NCBI GenBank assembly: GCA_027704905.1
Contig: CM051019.1
Coordinates: forward strand, 15,425,334-15,489,333
DNA: 64,000 bases
Origin: Muraenolepis orangiensis
Taxonomy: Eukaryota; Chordata; Actinopteri; Gadiformes; Muraenolepididae
Direction of reading: 5' to 3'
Numbering within the stretch: position 1 is the first letter of the stretch; each line of letters starts with the position of its first letter. Both the position numbers and the translations under genes were made by a program. The notes under the pieces were generated by a model, which saw nothing but the letters and a program-made list of their open reading frames with translations, did no database searches and was not told where the DNA came from. Shown here in pieces: positions 63,077 through 64,000 of this stretch.

Positions 63077-63853
63077 AGGTCTCCTGTATTAGTGTCCTGT
63101 ACTAGTGTCCTGTCTCCTGTATTAGTGTCCTGTCTCGTGTTTTAGTGTCCTGTCTCCTGCATTAGTGTCCTGTCTCGTGTTTTAGTGTCCTGTCTCCTGC
63201 ATTAGTGTCCTGTCTCCTGTATTAGTGTCCCGTCTCCTGTACTAGTGTCCTGTCTCCTGTATTAGTGTCCTGTCTCGTGTTTTAGTGTCCTGTCTCCTGC
63301 ATTAGTGTCCTGTCTCGTGTTTTAGTGTCCTGTCTCCTGTATTAGTGTCCCGTCTCCTGTATTAGTGTCCTGTCTCCTGTTTTAGTGTCCTGTCTCCTGC
63401 ATTAGTGTCCTGTCTCCTGTATCAGTGTCCTGTCCCCTGCATTAGTGTCCTGTCTCCTGCATTAGTGTCCTGTCTCCTGTTTTAGTGTCCTGTCTCCTGT
63501 ATTAGTGTCCTGTCTCCTGCATCAGTGTCCTGTCTCCTGTATCAGTGTCCTGTCTCCTGTATCAGTGTCCTGTCTCCTGTATTAGTGTCCTGTCTCCTGT
63601 ATCAGTGTCCTGTCTCCTGTATTAGTGTCCTGTATCAGTGTCCTGTCTCCTGTATCAGTGTCCTGTCTCCTGTATTAGTGTCCTGTCTCCTGTATCAGTG
63701 TCCTGTCTCCTGTATCAGTGTCCTGTCTCCTGTATTAGTGTCCTGTATCAGTGTCCTGTCTCCTGTATTAGTGTCCTGTCTCCTGTATCAGTGTCCTGTC
63801 TCCTGTATCAGTGTCCTGTCTCCTGTATCAGTGTCCTGTCTCCTGTATTAGTG
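63077..63853 (+). repeat. 20-bp minisatellite in cdc42bpa intron 2
   Basis: About 38 copies of TCCTGTCTCCTGTATTAGTG with ATCAG, GCATTAG and GTTTTAG variants and occasional 10-bp deletions. Confidence 0.95.
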
Positions 63854-64000
63854 GGTGAACCATCCAACGCTTGTTGAACTCGGAAGGAGAAGGAGCTTTA
63901 AGGGAAAAGGTTGCATTTGACGTTAATCTTGATTTGTACACGGGAATTAAATCGAAATGATTTTTGAAACTTTTAATCATAACTCGCCGACAACGTTGAG

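Noticed and set aside
63525..63877. Frames with repeated CPVSCISVLS peptide
   Set aside because: The 20-bp unit is not a multiple of three and simply lacks stops; it lies in an intron.

Overview
The window is vertebrate nuclear DNA, almost certainly from a teleost fish. It has intron-split genes with GT-AG junctions, an extreme load of long (CA)n and (CT)n tracts, fish-type SINE and LINE tails, and hAT DNA-transposon remnants. The very high density of short tandem repeats, including inside coding exons, resembles what is reported for gadiforms (cod relatives). That is only a guess, and no species can be named from the sequence.

Four genes alternate in strand. (1) Positions 174-14086 (-) hold the 5' part of a KIF26-family kinesin, most likely kif26b. 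It runs from a short proposed first exon through two exons with CxxC/LKxQA motifs, then a 2.4-kb exon filled by a coding minisatellite, and ends in the first exon of the motor domain. The rest of the gene lies beyond position 1. (2) Positions 15555-25465 (+) hold a complete hnrnpu orthologue: 14 coding exons, 919 codons, with SAP, acidic, SPRY, P-loop/kinase-like and RGG regions. It is head-to-head with kif26. (3) Positions 28800-30425 (-) hold a complete lefty gene (4 exons, 363 codons), the secreted Nodal antagonist of the TGF-beta family, with a TATA box and a poly(A) signal. (4) Positions 38016-62643 (+) hold the first two coding exons of cdc42bpa (MRCK alpha kinase), separated by a 24.4-kb intron. 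The gene continues past the window.

From memory, all four human counterparts map to chromosome 1q42-q44, and HNRNPU and KIF26B are divergent there too. The window therefore looks like a compacted piece of that ancestral linkage group. The genes are functionally unrelated (Wnt/cytoskeletal kinesin-like protein, nuclear RNA/chromatin scaffold, left-right patterning signal, actomyosin kinase) and do not form an operon-like system.

The rest is repeat-rich non-coding DNA. The kif26 introns carry a 34-36-bp array with a YY1-like core, a polypyrimidine minisatellite and a tRNA-derived SINE. The hnrnpu 3' flank has a hairpin-prone 23-bp minisatellite. cdc42bpa intron 1 contains eleven (CA/GT)n arrays, two degraded hAT elements with 8-bp target-site duplications, a near-perfect 56-bp palindrome, a 50-bp minisatellite and LINE tails. 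Exon 2 of cdc42bpa is bracketed by two copies of a ~250-bp sequence. I found no CRISPR, phage, operon or other prokaryote-like system and no obviously new molecular system. The most unusual items are the coding minisatellite in kif26, the bracketing duplication around cdc42bpa exon 2 and the palindrome.
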